A DNA stretch of 13,259 nt, from assembly GCA_021793095.1 (NCBI GenBank), contig JAJYTK010000007.1, positions 1 to 13,259 of the forward strand, given 5' to 3'. The position numbers and the translations under genes were made by a program. The DNA is from Pseudomonadota bacterium (GTDB taxonomy: Bacteria > Pseudomonadota > Gammaproteobacteria > Burkholderiales > Burkholderiaceae_B). The notes under the pieces were generated by a model. That model had not been told where the DNA came from. It did no database searches and saw only the letters and a list, made by a program, of their open reading frames with translations. Shown one piece after another: positions 6,415 to 13,259 of the stretch. Within the stretch, counting starts at the first letter, position 1. Each line of letters opens with the position of its first letter.

Positions 6415-6733
6415 AGCTGTTCCTCCTCCTTGTTTTCATTGGCAATTTGATCGGATAAATAGATTTTGGATTTAGTTTTTTCCAACCAAACGCCATACAT
6501 TTAACAACACACTTAGTTTCAGAAACTAACTAACACTGCAAGAGGTAGAGCTTACCACAGAAACCATTTAGATATAAAGTGACACAAATTTCTACGCATT
6601 CGTGATAGAAATCCATATTTACTGCATCGTGCGGTGATTGCTTATGTTGGCGGCTGCGGCGCCAAGGATGTTGTGTCACAAAGTATCAAAGGCTCAAGAC
6701 GATCATCAGCCTCAGCCAATGAAGTATCGATGA
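6415..6733. other. Gene-free region between glpD and the flhD leader
   Basis: About 320 AT-rich bases without a convincing longer gene. It contains a 17-bp palindrome (6513-6529), a hairpin with arms TTTCTA (6589-6594) and TAGAAA (6606-6611), and two copies of TTGTGTCAC in opposite orientation (6671-6679 plus, 6587-6579 minus). The plus copy extends to TTGTGTCACAA, a perfect inverted repeat around one base. No clear Rho-independent terminator for glpD is visible, only an imperfect stem with arms AGGCT and AGCCT just after the glpD stop. I could not place a convincing sigma-70 promoter here. Confidence 0.6.
6513..6529. promoter_or_regulatory. 17-bp palindrome, candidate operator
   Basis: TTAGTTTCAGAAACTAA consists of two perfect eight-base arms (TTAGTTTC and GAAACTAA) around a single A. 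The symmetry and size are typical of binding sites for dimeric helix-turn-helix regulators. It lies about 100 bases upstream of the 27-codon frame and about 350 bases upstream of flhD. The cognate regulator is unknown. Confidence 0.45.
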
Positions 6734-8332
6734 TTAGAGCAAACCGATACCGCGGTATTGTTCTGATTTTTCTAAAAAAGCATCCAATTGGGGCGTGCTT
6801 ATGCCCTCATCTTGCATGATCGCTGCCACTGTTGGGGCCACCTCAGCTGCACTCTGAGCATCTAAAAAGAGCCAGCGGCTGCGGCGTGCCAGCACATCCT
6901 CAACAGTGCGTGCATACTCAAAGCGAACGGCAAAGCGCACCATGGCCTCGGTAAAGCCGGGCAGAATCTCATGTTCATTGCCTGCCATGGAGCGCACCCA
7001 ATCGGCCTCTGTGCCGTATTGGCTTAAATCTGCTGGCTGCGTTAAAAAACGCGGCGCTAAATCTAGGCTCGCCCCCACTAATGGGGTACGTACTGTTTTA
7101 GACCGCGATAACCCACTGGGCAATAATCGGTGCTGCTGGCAATGTGTCAACACATCCTCAGCCATGGTTCTATAGGTGGTCCACTTGCCCCCAGTAACGG
7201 TAACCAAACCCTCACTGTCGACCTTGATGACGTGCTCGCGACTGAGTTGCTTGGTGTGGGCATCTGCATTTTTCTGCGGTTGCACCAAAGGTCGCAGCCC
7301 CACCCACACGCTGCGAATATCATCATAGCTGGGGGTGCGGGTTAAATACCGGCTGGCCTCATTGAGAATGAGGTCGACCTCGTGTTTGAATGCCCGAGGC
7401 TCTAGCGGTGTATCCGTGCGTTTGGTATCCGTGGTGCCTAAAATCACCTTGCCCAACCACGGCACGGCAAATAGCACACGGCCATCCTGGGTCTTGGGGA
7501 CCAACATCGCCTGATCCGCACCCAGAAAATCACTATCAACCACGACATGCACCCCTTGGCTAGGCCGCGTTAAGGGGTGAAAATCGGCCTCATTCTGCAC
7601 GCTGGGTAGCATTTTGCGCATACTGTCTGCCCACACGCCGGTGGCATTAATCACGCAACGCGCACGAATTTGATAGCTTTGTTGCGTCTCAGCATCGGTG
7701 CAATGCACCCCTGCAATGCGATTATCCTCAATAATCAATGAGCTCACAGAGCAATAATTAATGAGCAATGCCGAGTGTGCAGACGCCGTACGGGCCAGTG
7801 CCAAAGCGAACCGCGCATCATCAAACTGAGCATCCCAATACATCACGCCCCCTTTAAGGCGTGACGCATTTAAATTAGGCAAGGCAATTTGAGTGCGCGA
7901 TGGGCTTAAAAACTGTGTTCGGCCTAAGCTTTTAGTACCCGTCAATAGATCATAAGCCTTGAGCCCGGTGCCATAAAATGGAATTTCCCAACACTTGTAG
8001 GCCGGCATGACAAAAGGCAAGGCATGAGCCAAATGCGGGGCGATACTCAATAACGTTGAACGCTCGTGCAGCGCCTCGCGGACTAAAGACACATTGCCCT
8101 GAGCCAAATAGCGGACCCCACCATGAAATAGCTTGGTCGCCCTTGAAGAGGTACCCTGGGCAAAATCCTGTGCCTCGAGTAACACCACCGAACAGCCTCT
8201 GAGCGCCGCATCGAGGGCGATACCCAATCCGGTCGCACCGCCACCAATCACGACCACATCGACTTGTTCAAAGCGTTCCAAGGCGGCAAAAAGCTGTTTT
8301 CTATCGGTATGATGAGGAATATAGCGAGGCAT
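6734..8332 (-). CDS. glpD: Aerobic glycerol-3-phosphate dehydrogenase (FAD-dependent)
   Basis: GlpD oxidises sn-glycerol-3-phosphate to dihydroxyacetone phosphate and passes electrons to quinone at the inner-membrane face. From the ATG at 8330-8332 it has 532 residues. The N-terminal FAD-binding fold is clear: VVVIGGGATGLG (26-37), an acidic residue at the end of strand 2 (LLEAQD, Glu53) and the family signature TSSRATKLFHGGVRYL (61-76). Later blocks include NATGVWAD and TGGKWTTYRTMAEDV. The C-terminal domain (about 420-532) matches the DAO C-terminal helical region. The frame can extend 12 codons to a TTG, but that start is less likely. Neither start has a strong ribosome site. The gene diverges from glpK across a shared 155-base region with a good promoter. 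Confidence 0.95.
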   Translation of the reverse strand: MPRYIPHHTDRKQLFAALERFEQVDVVVIGGGATGLGIALDAALRGCSVVLLEAQDFAQGTSSRATKLFHGGVRYLAQGNVSLVREALHERSTLLSIAPHLAHALPFVMPAYKCWEIPFYGTGLKAYDLLTGTKSLGRTQFLSPSRTQIALPNLNASRLKGGVMYWDAQFDDARFALALARTASAHSALLINYCSVSSLIIEDNRIAGVHCTDAETQQSYQIRARCVINATGVWADSMRKMLPSVQNEADFHPLTRPSQGVHVVVDSDFLGADQAMLVPKTQDGRVLFAVPWLGKVILGTTDTKRTDTPLEPRAFKHEVDLILNEASRYLTRTPSYDDIRSVWVGLRPLVQPQKNADAHTKQLSREHVIKVDSEGLVTVTGGKWTTYRTMAEDVLTHCQQHRLLPSGLSRSKTVRTPLVGASLDLAPRFLTQPADLSQYGTEADWVRSMAGNEHEILPGFTEAMVRFAVRFEYARTVEDVLARRSRWLFLDAQSAAEVAPTVAAIMQDEGISTPQLDAFLEKSEQYRGIGLL

Positions 8333-8389
8333 GAGATAATTGTGTGTGAAAAGGCAATCCCAGCACAAACGGGCTAGGCCAGATTACGG

Positions 8390-8417
8390 ATTATATAAGG
8401 TGCCGCACAGCTTTAAA
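8390..8417 (-). promoter_or_regulatory. Candidate sigma-70 promoter of glpD
   Basis: On the minus strand TTTAAA (8417-8412, four of six matches to TTGACA) is followed after 16 bases by a perfect TATAAT (8395-8390). Transcription would start about 50 bases before the glpD ATG. Confidence 0.65.
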
Positions 8418-8461
8418 ACCACCCACGAACAGTTTGGGGCAAATGGTTTACACTGTGCTTG

Positions 8462-8467
8462 TTTAAT
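8462..8467 (+). promoter_or_regulatory. Possible -10 element of glpK
   Basis: TTTAAT matches TATAAT at five of six positions and lies 20 bases before the glpK ATG. No good -35 is found 16-18 bases upstream, so the promoter, if real, may need an activator. A CGAACA, resembling a GlpR half-site, occurs upstream at about 8427, but I see no convincing partner half. Confidence 0.25.
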
Positions 8468-8487
8468 ACCACAAAAGCCATCGTTCC

Positions 8488-9981
8488 ATGCAATACCTAC
8501 TCGCGCTTGATCAGGGGACCACGAGCAGCCGCACCCTACTATTTGATTTAGAGGGCAATGTCATCGCTCAGGCCCAACAGGAATTTCAGCAGCACTACCC
8601 ACAGTCAGGTTGGGTAGAACATGATGCCGAGGAAATCTGGCAATCCCAGCTCGCCACCCTACAACAGGTGCGCGCGGCCCACGCCGACAAGCTGCCATCC
8701 ATCGCCGCCATTGGCATCACCAATCAACGTGAAACCACTGTGCTGTGGCATCGCGAGACCGGTGCGCCCGTCCACCCAGCCATTGTTTGGCAAGATCGGC
8801 GCTCCGAAGAAATCTGCGCTGCCCTTAGGGCTGCAGGTCTTGAGGAACCCATCCGCGACAAAACCGGCCTCAGACTGGATCCCTATTTCTCTGCCACTAA
8901 ACTGCAGTGGATCTTTCAACAAAACCCCGACCTCCTACGCCAAGCCCGTGCAGGCAAGCTTGCCTTTGGTACCGTCGACAGCTGGCTCATTTGGCGCCTG
9001 ACCCACGGCCAGGTACATGCCACCGACACCACCAATGCATCACGTACGCTTTTGTTTAATGTCCATACGGGCCAATGGGATGACGAGCTGTTGGCAATTT
9101 TTAATATCCCCCACGAGATCCTCCCTACGGTCAAACCTTCAGTCGCTCACTTTGGCGATGCAGCTGTACAGGGGTTCCCGCGTAGTTTGCCCATCACAGG
9201 GGTAGCGGGTGATCAGCAGAGTGCTCTTTTTGGGCAGGCTTGCTTTAAACCCGGCATGGCTAAAAACACCTATGGCACAGGCTGCTTTATGCTCATGCAT
9301 ACAGGCACCACACTACAACCCTCGCACAATGGTTTATTGAGTACTTGTGCGGCCCGTCTATCTGACCATCGCCAATACGCCCTCGAAGGCAGCGTGTTTG
9401 TAGCAGGCGCGGTAGTACAATGGTTACGCGATGGGCTAGGCATCATTCGTGACAGCAGTGAAATCGAGGCCCTCGCCCTACAAGTACCGGATACTGGCGG
9501 TGTGGTGGTGGTCCCTTCCTTTACTGGCTTGGGTGCCCCCTACTGGAAGGCAGATGCCCGCGGCACAATCACAGGTCTGAGTCGAGGGACGACAGCTGCC
9601 CATATTGCTCGAGCAGCTTTGGAAAGCATTGCTTATCAAAGCACAGCGGTACTACAGGCCATGAGCCGAGATGCCACGCGCAATGCCGGACAACCACTCC
9701 AAGAACTGCGTGTGGATGGCGGCGCCAGTGCCAACGACCTGCTCATGCAATTCCAAGCAGATTTACTAGGGATTCCCGTTATCCGTCCAAAGCTCATCGA
9801 AACTACAGCACTGGGCGCAGCCTACTTGGCCGGATTGGGCGGTGGTCTTTATAAAAGCACTGATGAGCTCAGCGATCTTTGGCAGGTAGGACAACGCTTT
9901 GAGCCGCAAATGCCCCGCGATGAGGCTCGAGCGCACATGCAGCGTTGGGAGCGCGCCGTGCGACAGACCACCACTCCCTAA
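8488..9981 (+). CDS. glpK: Glycerol kinase
   Basis: GlpK phosphorylates glycerol with ATP to sn-glycerol-3-phosphate, the substrate of the divergent glpD product. The 497-residue protein matches the FGGY kinase family throughout: ATP-binding DQGTTSSR (8-15), glycerol-contact GWVEHD (41-46) and TNQRET (78-83), [14 protein letters not shown] (161-174), catalytic Asp242 in [12 protein letters not shown] (239-250), KNTYGTGCF (259-267), TGLGAPYW (346-353) and the nucleotide-site VDGGASAN (409-416). The E. coli loop GGKGGTR that binds the inhibitor fructose-1,6-bisphosphate is replaced by a shorter stretch around VQGFPRS (227-233), so FBP inhibition is doubtful. The ATG has no strong Shine-Dalgarno sequence, but the family N-terminus fixes the start. 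A TM2-domain gene follows after 18 bases. Confidence 0.97.
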   Translation: MQYLLALDQGTTSSRTLLFDLEGNVIAQAQQEFQQHYPQSGWVEHDAEEIWQSQLATLQQVRAAHADKLPSIAAIGITNQRETTVLWHRETGAPVHPAIVWQDRRSEEICAALRAAGLEEPIRDKTGLRLDPYFSATKLQWIFQQNPDLLRQARAGKLAFGTVDSWLIWRLTHGQVHATDTTNASRTLLFNVHTGQWDDELLAIFNIPHEILPTVKPSVAHFGDAAVQGFPRSLPITGVAGDQQSALFGQACFKPGMAKNTYGTGCFMLMHTGTTLQPSHNGLLSTCAARLSDHRQYALEGSVFVAGAVVQWLRDGLGIIRDSSEIEALALQVPDTGGVVVVPSFTGLGAPYWKADARGTITGLSRGTTAAHIARAALESIAYQSTAVLQAMSRDATRNAGQPLQELRVDGGASANDLLMQFQADLLGIPVIRPKLIETTALGAAYLAGLGGGLYKSTDELSDLWQVGQRFEPQMPRDEARAHMQRWERAVRQTTTP

Positions 9982-9999
9982 AGATTCGGAGCCTCCATC

Positions 10000-10533
10000 A
10001 TGTTTAGAGTTATCGGCCTGGCTGTTGTCATTTTCATTGCGCTGTTATTTGCCCTCAGTATGGGCGAAGATGTGGGTCGTTTTGTTACCCGCCATATGGG
10101 TCACCTATTGGATGGCATCCTCACCTTTTTACGTTTGATTGGCCTCCAAATACAGGGCTTTTTTGCACAGCTGTGGGGCTTTATGCAAGGCAACCGCCTC
10201 AAAGTGCTCATTGCTCTTGCACTGACCGGCCCCATTACCTATTGGTTGGTACGCCAACGTGCTCAGGCGACGGGCAGCCACAAAGGCCCCAACAAAAAGA
10301 CCGCCATTGCATTAGCAGTCTTTTTAGGATGGCTGGGAGCACACCGCTTTTACCTCAGTCAAATCGGTTGGGGCACTGTATTTTTGGTGTGCTGTTATGT
10401 CTTTCCCCCACTGGCTTTATTTTTGGGATGGATTGATGCCTTGCGCTATGCATTAATGGATAAAGAAGAGTTCACCCATCTGTATATCCATCCGCAGCCA
10501 GCACACAACCCCCCCACTCGACCCAACCAATGA
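10000..10533 (+). CDS. TM2-domain membrane protein
   Basis: A 177-residue integral membrane protein of unknown function. The C-terminal part (about 98-158) is a TM2 domain: a basic KK entry, AIALAVFLGWLGAHRFYLSQ with the family's GxHRFY core (113-118 region), a second helix (about 124-146) and a GWIDALRYAL ending. Upstream is an extra N-terminal region with a helix at about 4-21, a possible amphipathic segment at about 36-60, and another helix at about 67-85. The tail is Pro/His-rich and hydrophilic. The ATG follows glpK by 18 bases behind CGGAG, so it is probably cotranscribed with glpK. A role in glycerol metabolism does not follow from that. TM2 proteins occur widely and have no settled biochemical activity that I can assign here. 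Confidence 0.85.
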   Translation: MFRVIGLAVVIFIALLFALSMGEDVGRFVTRHMGHLLDGILTFLRLIGLQIQGFFAQLWGFMQGNRLKVLIALALTGPITYWLVRQRAQATGSHKGPNKKTAIALAVFLGWLGAHRFYLSQIGWGTVFLVCCYVFPPLALFLGWIDALRYALMDKEEFTHLYIHPQPAHNPPTRPNQ

Positions 10534-10554
10534 GCCCAACCCACGGGCAAGTCT

Positions 10555-10588
10555 GGCAGGCCCATGGGTGCAATACGACGGGCCTGCC
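10555..10588. terminator. Inverted repeat between convergent genes, possible terminator hairpin
   Basis: GGCAGGCCC (10555-10563) and GGGCCTGCC (10580-10588) are perfect nine-base complementary arms around a 16-base loop, in the gap between the plus-strand TM2 gene and the minus-strand SulP gene. The position suits a bidirectional transcription end, but neither side is followed by a T run. It may instead stabilise mRNA 3' ends or work with Rho. Confidence 0.45.
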
Positions 10589-10625
10589 GAAAACTCATGT
10601 TATTAGAGGCTCATGCATCTAGGTC

Positions 10626-12479
10626 TCAATCATCAGACTCTGTCGTGGGCCCTGCCCCCGTTGCTGGATCTGTTTTAGCTTGGGAGGTATCGACTGATTT
10701 AGCCGGCTGATTCCCGCCCACTGGTGCTGCACGCCCTTGTGAATGGGCCTTTTTTAGCTCATCACCATCCGGCCCCGGGCTGACTTGAGGCGATGCATCT
10801 TCTGTTTGCTCTTGGTCACGTTGGTGAGAGCGCTTATCAAAGACTTGCTGTACATAAAGCAACGCATCGGGCACCTCATCAACAAAATGATCATTGCCCA
10901 ATTTGCGTACCAACCCCATCCGGCTCAGCATACTTTTTACTGATGTATTGACCTCTGTCAGCACCACGACAGTACGCTGCTCGAGTAACTCAGAAAGCAC
11001 CTTTTCCAGTGCCTGCAAGGCCGTGCCATCAATAAAGGGCACATAACGCATGCGCACCACGACAGCCTTTCGGTCGCGAGCTGTTTCTGAAAGCGCCTGC
11101 TCAAATGATTCCACAGCCGCAAAGAAAATCGGCCCCTCAACCACGAATACAGCCGTATGCTTGGGTAATTTGAGACCCGGTGAATGGGCAAACTCTCGTT
11201 TAAGGGCTTTTTCACTTTGAACGCGTACTTTGATGCTGTCCGCCATCTTTTTGAGGAACAGCAACATGGCCACAATCACCCCGATATTGACCGCCACTAC
11301 CAAATCAGTAAATACCGTTAAGAAAAAGGTGACCAATAAAACAAAGACATCAGATTTAGGCGCCCGCTTTAGGGTGTGAATCACCACGCGCGGCTGGCTC
11401 ATATTCCAAGAGACAATAAATAAAATCGCCGCTAAAGTCGCCAAAGGAATATTTTTAGCCAACGGGGCGAATACCAACAACACCAATATTAAAAAGATGG
11501 CATGCACAATGCCTGCGATGGGGCTATTACCCCCATTGCGGATATTGGTCGCCGTTCGGGCAATGGCACCAGTGGCCGCAAACCCAGCAAACATGGGGGC
11601 AATAATATTTGCCAAGCCCTGCCCAAATAACTCTTGGTTTGAATTATGGCGAGTGCCGGTCATGTTGTCAGCAACCACGGCGGACAGTAAAGACTCGATG
11701 GCCCCTAGCATCGCAATAGTAAAGGCCGGCCCGATTAAACTCAGCATGGTATCCACGCTGAGATCGGGCATCTCAAAACCAGGTAACCCACGGGGGATTT
11801 CACCAAAGGTACTGCCAATCGTCGCCACAGAAGGAAAATGAAAAATAGACTGCACGGCTGTTAAAACAACCAGAGCAACCAACGGGCCAGGCACCCGAGA
11901 CATCCGCGGAATCCGCGGCGCGTAAATCACTATCAACAGGGAAGCCATGGCCAAGAAGGTGGTCATGAAGTCCATCTGGGGAAAATGTTTAAGCAGAAAA
12001 ATCAGTTTTTCATGAAACTGACGCCCCTCGACGGTCGGTAGCCCAAAAAAATCCTTCCACTGGCCCACCCAAATGATGACCCCAATCCCTGCGGTAAACC
12101 CAATGATCACTGGGGCTGGGATAAATCGGATCACCGCGCCCAACCGCGCCAAACCCATGACCAACAACATCACGCCAGCCATCAAGGTGGCGGTTTGCAA
12201 CCCGCTGACCCCGTGATCAGCCACAATGCCCGATAAAATGACAATAAAAGCCCCGGTCGGACCTGCAATTTGGACACGGGTTCCGCCAAAAATACTGACG
12301 GCCAAACCAGCAATAATCGCGGTATAGATACCTTGCTCGGGCTTCACCCCAGAGGCAATAGCAAAAGCCATGCCCAAGGGCAAGGCCACGACACCAACAA
12401 TAATCCCTGCAACGATGTTCGGGATCCAGGCATTACGCGCGAACAAGCCCGCGCGCTTGGCTTCCAATAAAGCGTTCAT
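10626..12479 (-). CDS. SulP-family anion transporter with C-terminal STAS domain
   Basis: A 617-residue inner-membrane transporter of the SLC26/SulP family. The N-terminus has the family start (WIPNIVAGIIVGVVALPLGM, 18-37) and the AGPTGAF segment (72-78) of the substrate region. The transmembrane core spans about 20-410, with the conserved SLLSAVVADNMTGTRHNSNQ (263-282) and ATGAIARTATN (302-312). A STAS domain occupies about 440-548, including PFIDGTALQALE (481-492), with Asp484 near the position regulated in anti-sigma antagonists. The last 70 residues or so are hydrophilic, Gln/Pro/Ser-rich and probably disordered. Family members move sulfate, bicarbonate or dicarboxylates; the sequence does not settle which. 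The start ATG is preceded directly by AAAAGG, an unusually close ribosome site. It lies 110 bases after the ATPase gene and has its own possible -10 element. Confidence 0.92.
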   Translation of the reverse strand: MNALLEAKRAGLFARNAWIPNIVAGIIVGVVALPLGMAFAIASGVKPEQGIYTAIIAGLAVSIFGGTRVQIAGPTGAFIVILSGIVADHGVSGLQTATLMAGVMLLVMGLARLGAVIRFIPAPVIIGFTAGIGVIIWVGQWKDFFGLPTVEGRQFHEKLIFLLKHFPQMDFMTTFLAMASLLIVIYAPRIPRMSRVPGPLVALVVLTAVQSIFHFPSVATIGSTFGEIPRGLPGFEMPDLSVDTMLSLIGPAFTIAMLGAIESLLSAVVADNMTGTRHNSNQELFGQGLANIIAPMFAGFAATGAIARTATNIRNGGNSPIAGIVHAIFLILVLLVFAPLAKNIPLATLAAILFIVSWNMSQPRVVIHTLKRAPKSDVFVLLVTFFLTVFTDLVVAVNIGVIVAMLLFLKKMADSIKVRVQSEKALKREFAHSPGLKLPKHTAVFVVEGPIFFAAVESFEQALSETARDRKAVVVRMRYVPFIDGTALQALEKVLSELLEQRTVVVLTEVNTSVKSMLSRMGLVRKLGNDHFVDEVPDALLYVQQVFDKRSHQRDQEQTEDASPQVSPGPDGDELKKAHSQGRAAPVGGNQPAKSVDTSQAKTDPATGAGPTTESDD

Positions 12480-12521
12480 CCTTTTGAGCTGCTAAAGTAG
12501 GTGAATAAGGAAACGAAAAAT

Positions 12522-12546
12522 ATCGTTCTATTATAAGTATTACGAT
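12522..12546 (-). promoter_or_regulatory. Possible -10 of the SulP gene inside an inverted repeat
   Basis: A perfect TATAAT (12535-12530, minus) lies about 50 bases before the SulP ATG. It is framed by ATCGT (12542-12546, minus) and ACGAT (12522-12526, minus), five-base arms separated by 15 bases. No acceptable -35 is present. The framing of a -10 by inverted arms would fit a repressor site, but the arms are short. Confidence 0.3.
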
Positions 12547-12589
12547 TTCATTTTTTATATGCTATTAGCCAGAACGCTATAGGGCGGCG

Positions 12590-13259
12590 TCATTTGTGAT
12601 GCAGCAATCGCAAACTGTTGGCCACGACCAGTAGGCTGGCCCCCACATCTGCAAATACAGCCATCCACATGGCGGCATCCCCAAAGATTGCCCATATCAG
12701 AAAGACGGCCTTAATCAGCAAGGCAGCACTGATATTTTGCACCAACACCACATGCAAACGGTGCGACAAGCGAAATGCCCAGTGTATTTGATTCAGCTCA
12801 TCATTCATGATCGCAATGTCAGCGGTCTCGATGGCCATATCAGAGCCCAAACTGCCCATGGCAAAACCAATATCCGCCTCTGCCAAAGCAGGGGCATCAT
12901 TGATGCCATCGCCCACCATCCCCACCGCATGCTGTGTACGCTCGTGCTGGACAAGATCGAGCTTGTCCTGAGGGAGCAACCCCCCATACACCCTTTGTAT
13001 ACCCAGCTGCTGGGCCACATGCGCCACTGCCGCCGGGGCATCACCAGAAAGTATGGCCAGTTGTACGCGTTGGGCCATCAAATCACGTACAGTCTGTGCC
13101 ACCCCTGCTTTGATGCTGTCCTGAAGCAAAAACACTGCCAAGAGTTCATTATCAGCACTAAAGAAAACAAAGGAAGCGCCTTGTTGAACCCCACTTTTAT
13201 AAGCGTCCTGCAATGCAAACGGGATCCATTGTAACTCATGGTCTATTGGTTGCTCTGCA
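12590..13259 (-). CDS. Zn2+/Cd2+/Pb2+-exporting P1B-type ATPase, C-terminal part (cut by window edge)
   Basis: The frame is open from the right edge to TGA at 12590-12592, giving 222 residues of the C-terminal third. Visible are the end of the nucleotide/phosphorylation region (LAILSGDAPAAV), the hinge motif MVGDGINDAPAL (about 114-125 of the fragment), GSDMAIETADIAIM, and the last two membrane helices. Helix 7 carries the conserved Lys in NISAALLIK, and helix 8 has the Asp-x-Gly metal motif in FADVGASLLVVANSLRLL. That Lys plus DxG pair is the signature of the ZntA/CadA (P1B-2) group rather than of the copper CopA group. The DKTGT phosphorylation site and any N-terminal metal-binding domain lie outside the window. 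It probably exports zinc, cadmium or lead across the inner membrane. An internal TTG at 13213 is not the start. Confidence 0.9.
   Translation of the reverse strand, partial: AEQPIDHELQWIPFALQDAYKSGVQQGASFVFFSADNELLAVFLLQDSIKAGVAQTVRDLMAQRVQLAILSGDAPAAVAHVAQQLGIQRVYGGLLPQDKLDLVQHERTQHAVGMVGDGINDAPALAEADIGFAMGSLGSDMAIETADIAIMNDELNQIHWAFRLSHRLHVVLVQNISAALLIKAVFLIWAIFGDAAMWMAVFADVGASLLVVANSLRLLHHK

Noticed and set aside
6634..6819. 61-residue plus-strand frame in the glpD-flhD gap
   Set aside because: GTG start without a ribosome site, half of it antisense to the end of glpD, and no recognisable protein features.
13096..13213. Complete small gene starting at TTG 13213
   Set aside because: The frame is open upstream to the window edge with sequence continuing the ATPase domain, so this is a truncated large gene.
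12737..13234. 165-residue plus-strand frame at the right end
   Set aside because: It is antisense to the P1B ATPase, whose motifs are unmistakable. The His/Arg/Cys-rich composition is typical of a shadow frame.

Overview
The window reads as chromosomal DNA of a motile, flagellated proteobacterium, most likely a betaproteobacterium of the Burkholderiales (Alcaligenaceae-like). This is inferred from an FlhDC master regulator, the order flhD-flhC-motA-motB-cheA-cheW-mcp, the style of the GlpD and SulP sequences, and a moderate GC content. The assignment comes from sequence feel, not from a search. Nearly all the coding sequence is intact housekeeping or motility material. I see no mobile element, CRISPR array, rRNA, tRNA or prophage gene.

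Layout. The left half (about 1-6165) is a minus-strand flagellar and chemotaxis block: flhD and flhC (master regulator, 3 bases apart), a Rho-independent terminator, a candidate sigma-28 promoter, then motA, motB, cheA, cheW and the 5' part of a methyl-accepting chemotaxis receptor that leaves the window at base 1. FlhDC would turn on flagellar genes, including the flagellar sigma factor. The sigma-28-type promoter in front of motA would then make stator (MotAB), kinase (CheA), coupling protein (CheW) and receptor together as a late class. cheY, cheR, cheB and cheZ are not in the window.

The roughly 570 bases between glpD and flhD are the most interesting non-coding part. They hold several good palindromes, a CRP-box-like site, and a 27-codon reading frame with a very strong Shine-Dalgarno sequence.

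The middle (6734-10533) is a glycerol module. Divergent glpD (minus) and glpK (plus) share a 155-base promoter region, and a TM2-domain membrane protein follows glpK closely. GlpK makes glycerol-3-phosphate and GlpD oxidises it to dihydroxyacetone phosphate, feeding electrons to the quinone pool. No glycerol facilitator or GlpR is present.

The right end (10626-13259), minus strand, holds a SulP-family anion transporter with a STAS domain and the C-terminal third of a ZntA/CadA-type Zn/Cd/Pb-exporting P1B ATPase that runs off the right edge.

There is no clear evidence of a wholly new system. The best leads are the flhD upstream region, the 24-bp repeat array in the CheA linker, and GlpK's apparent lack of the FBP-binding loop.
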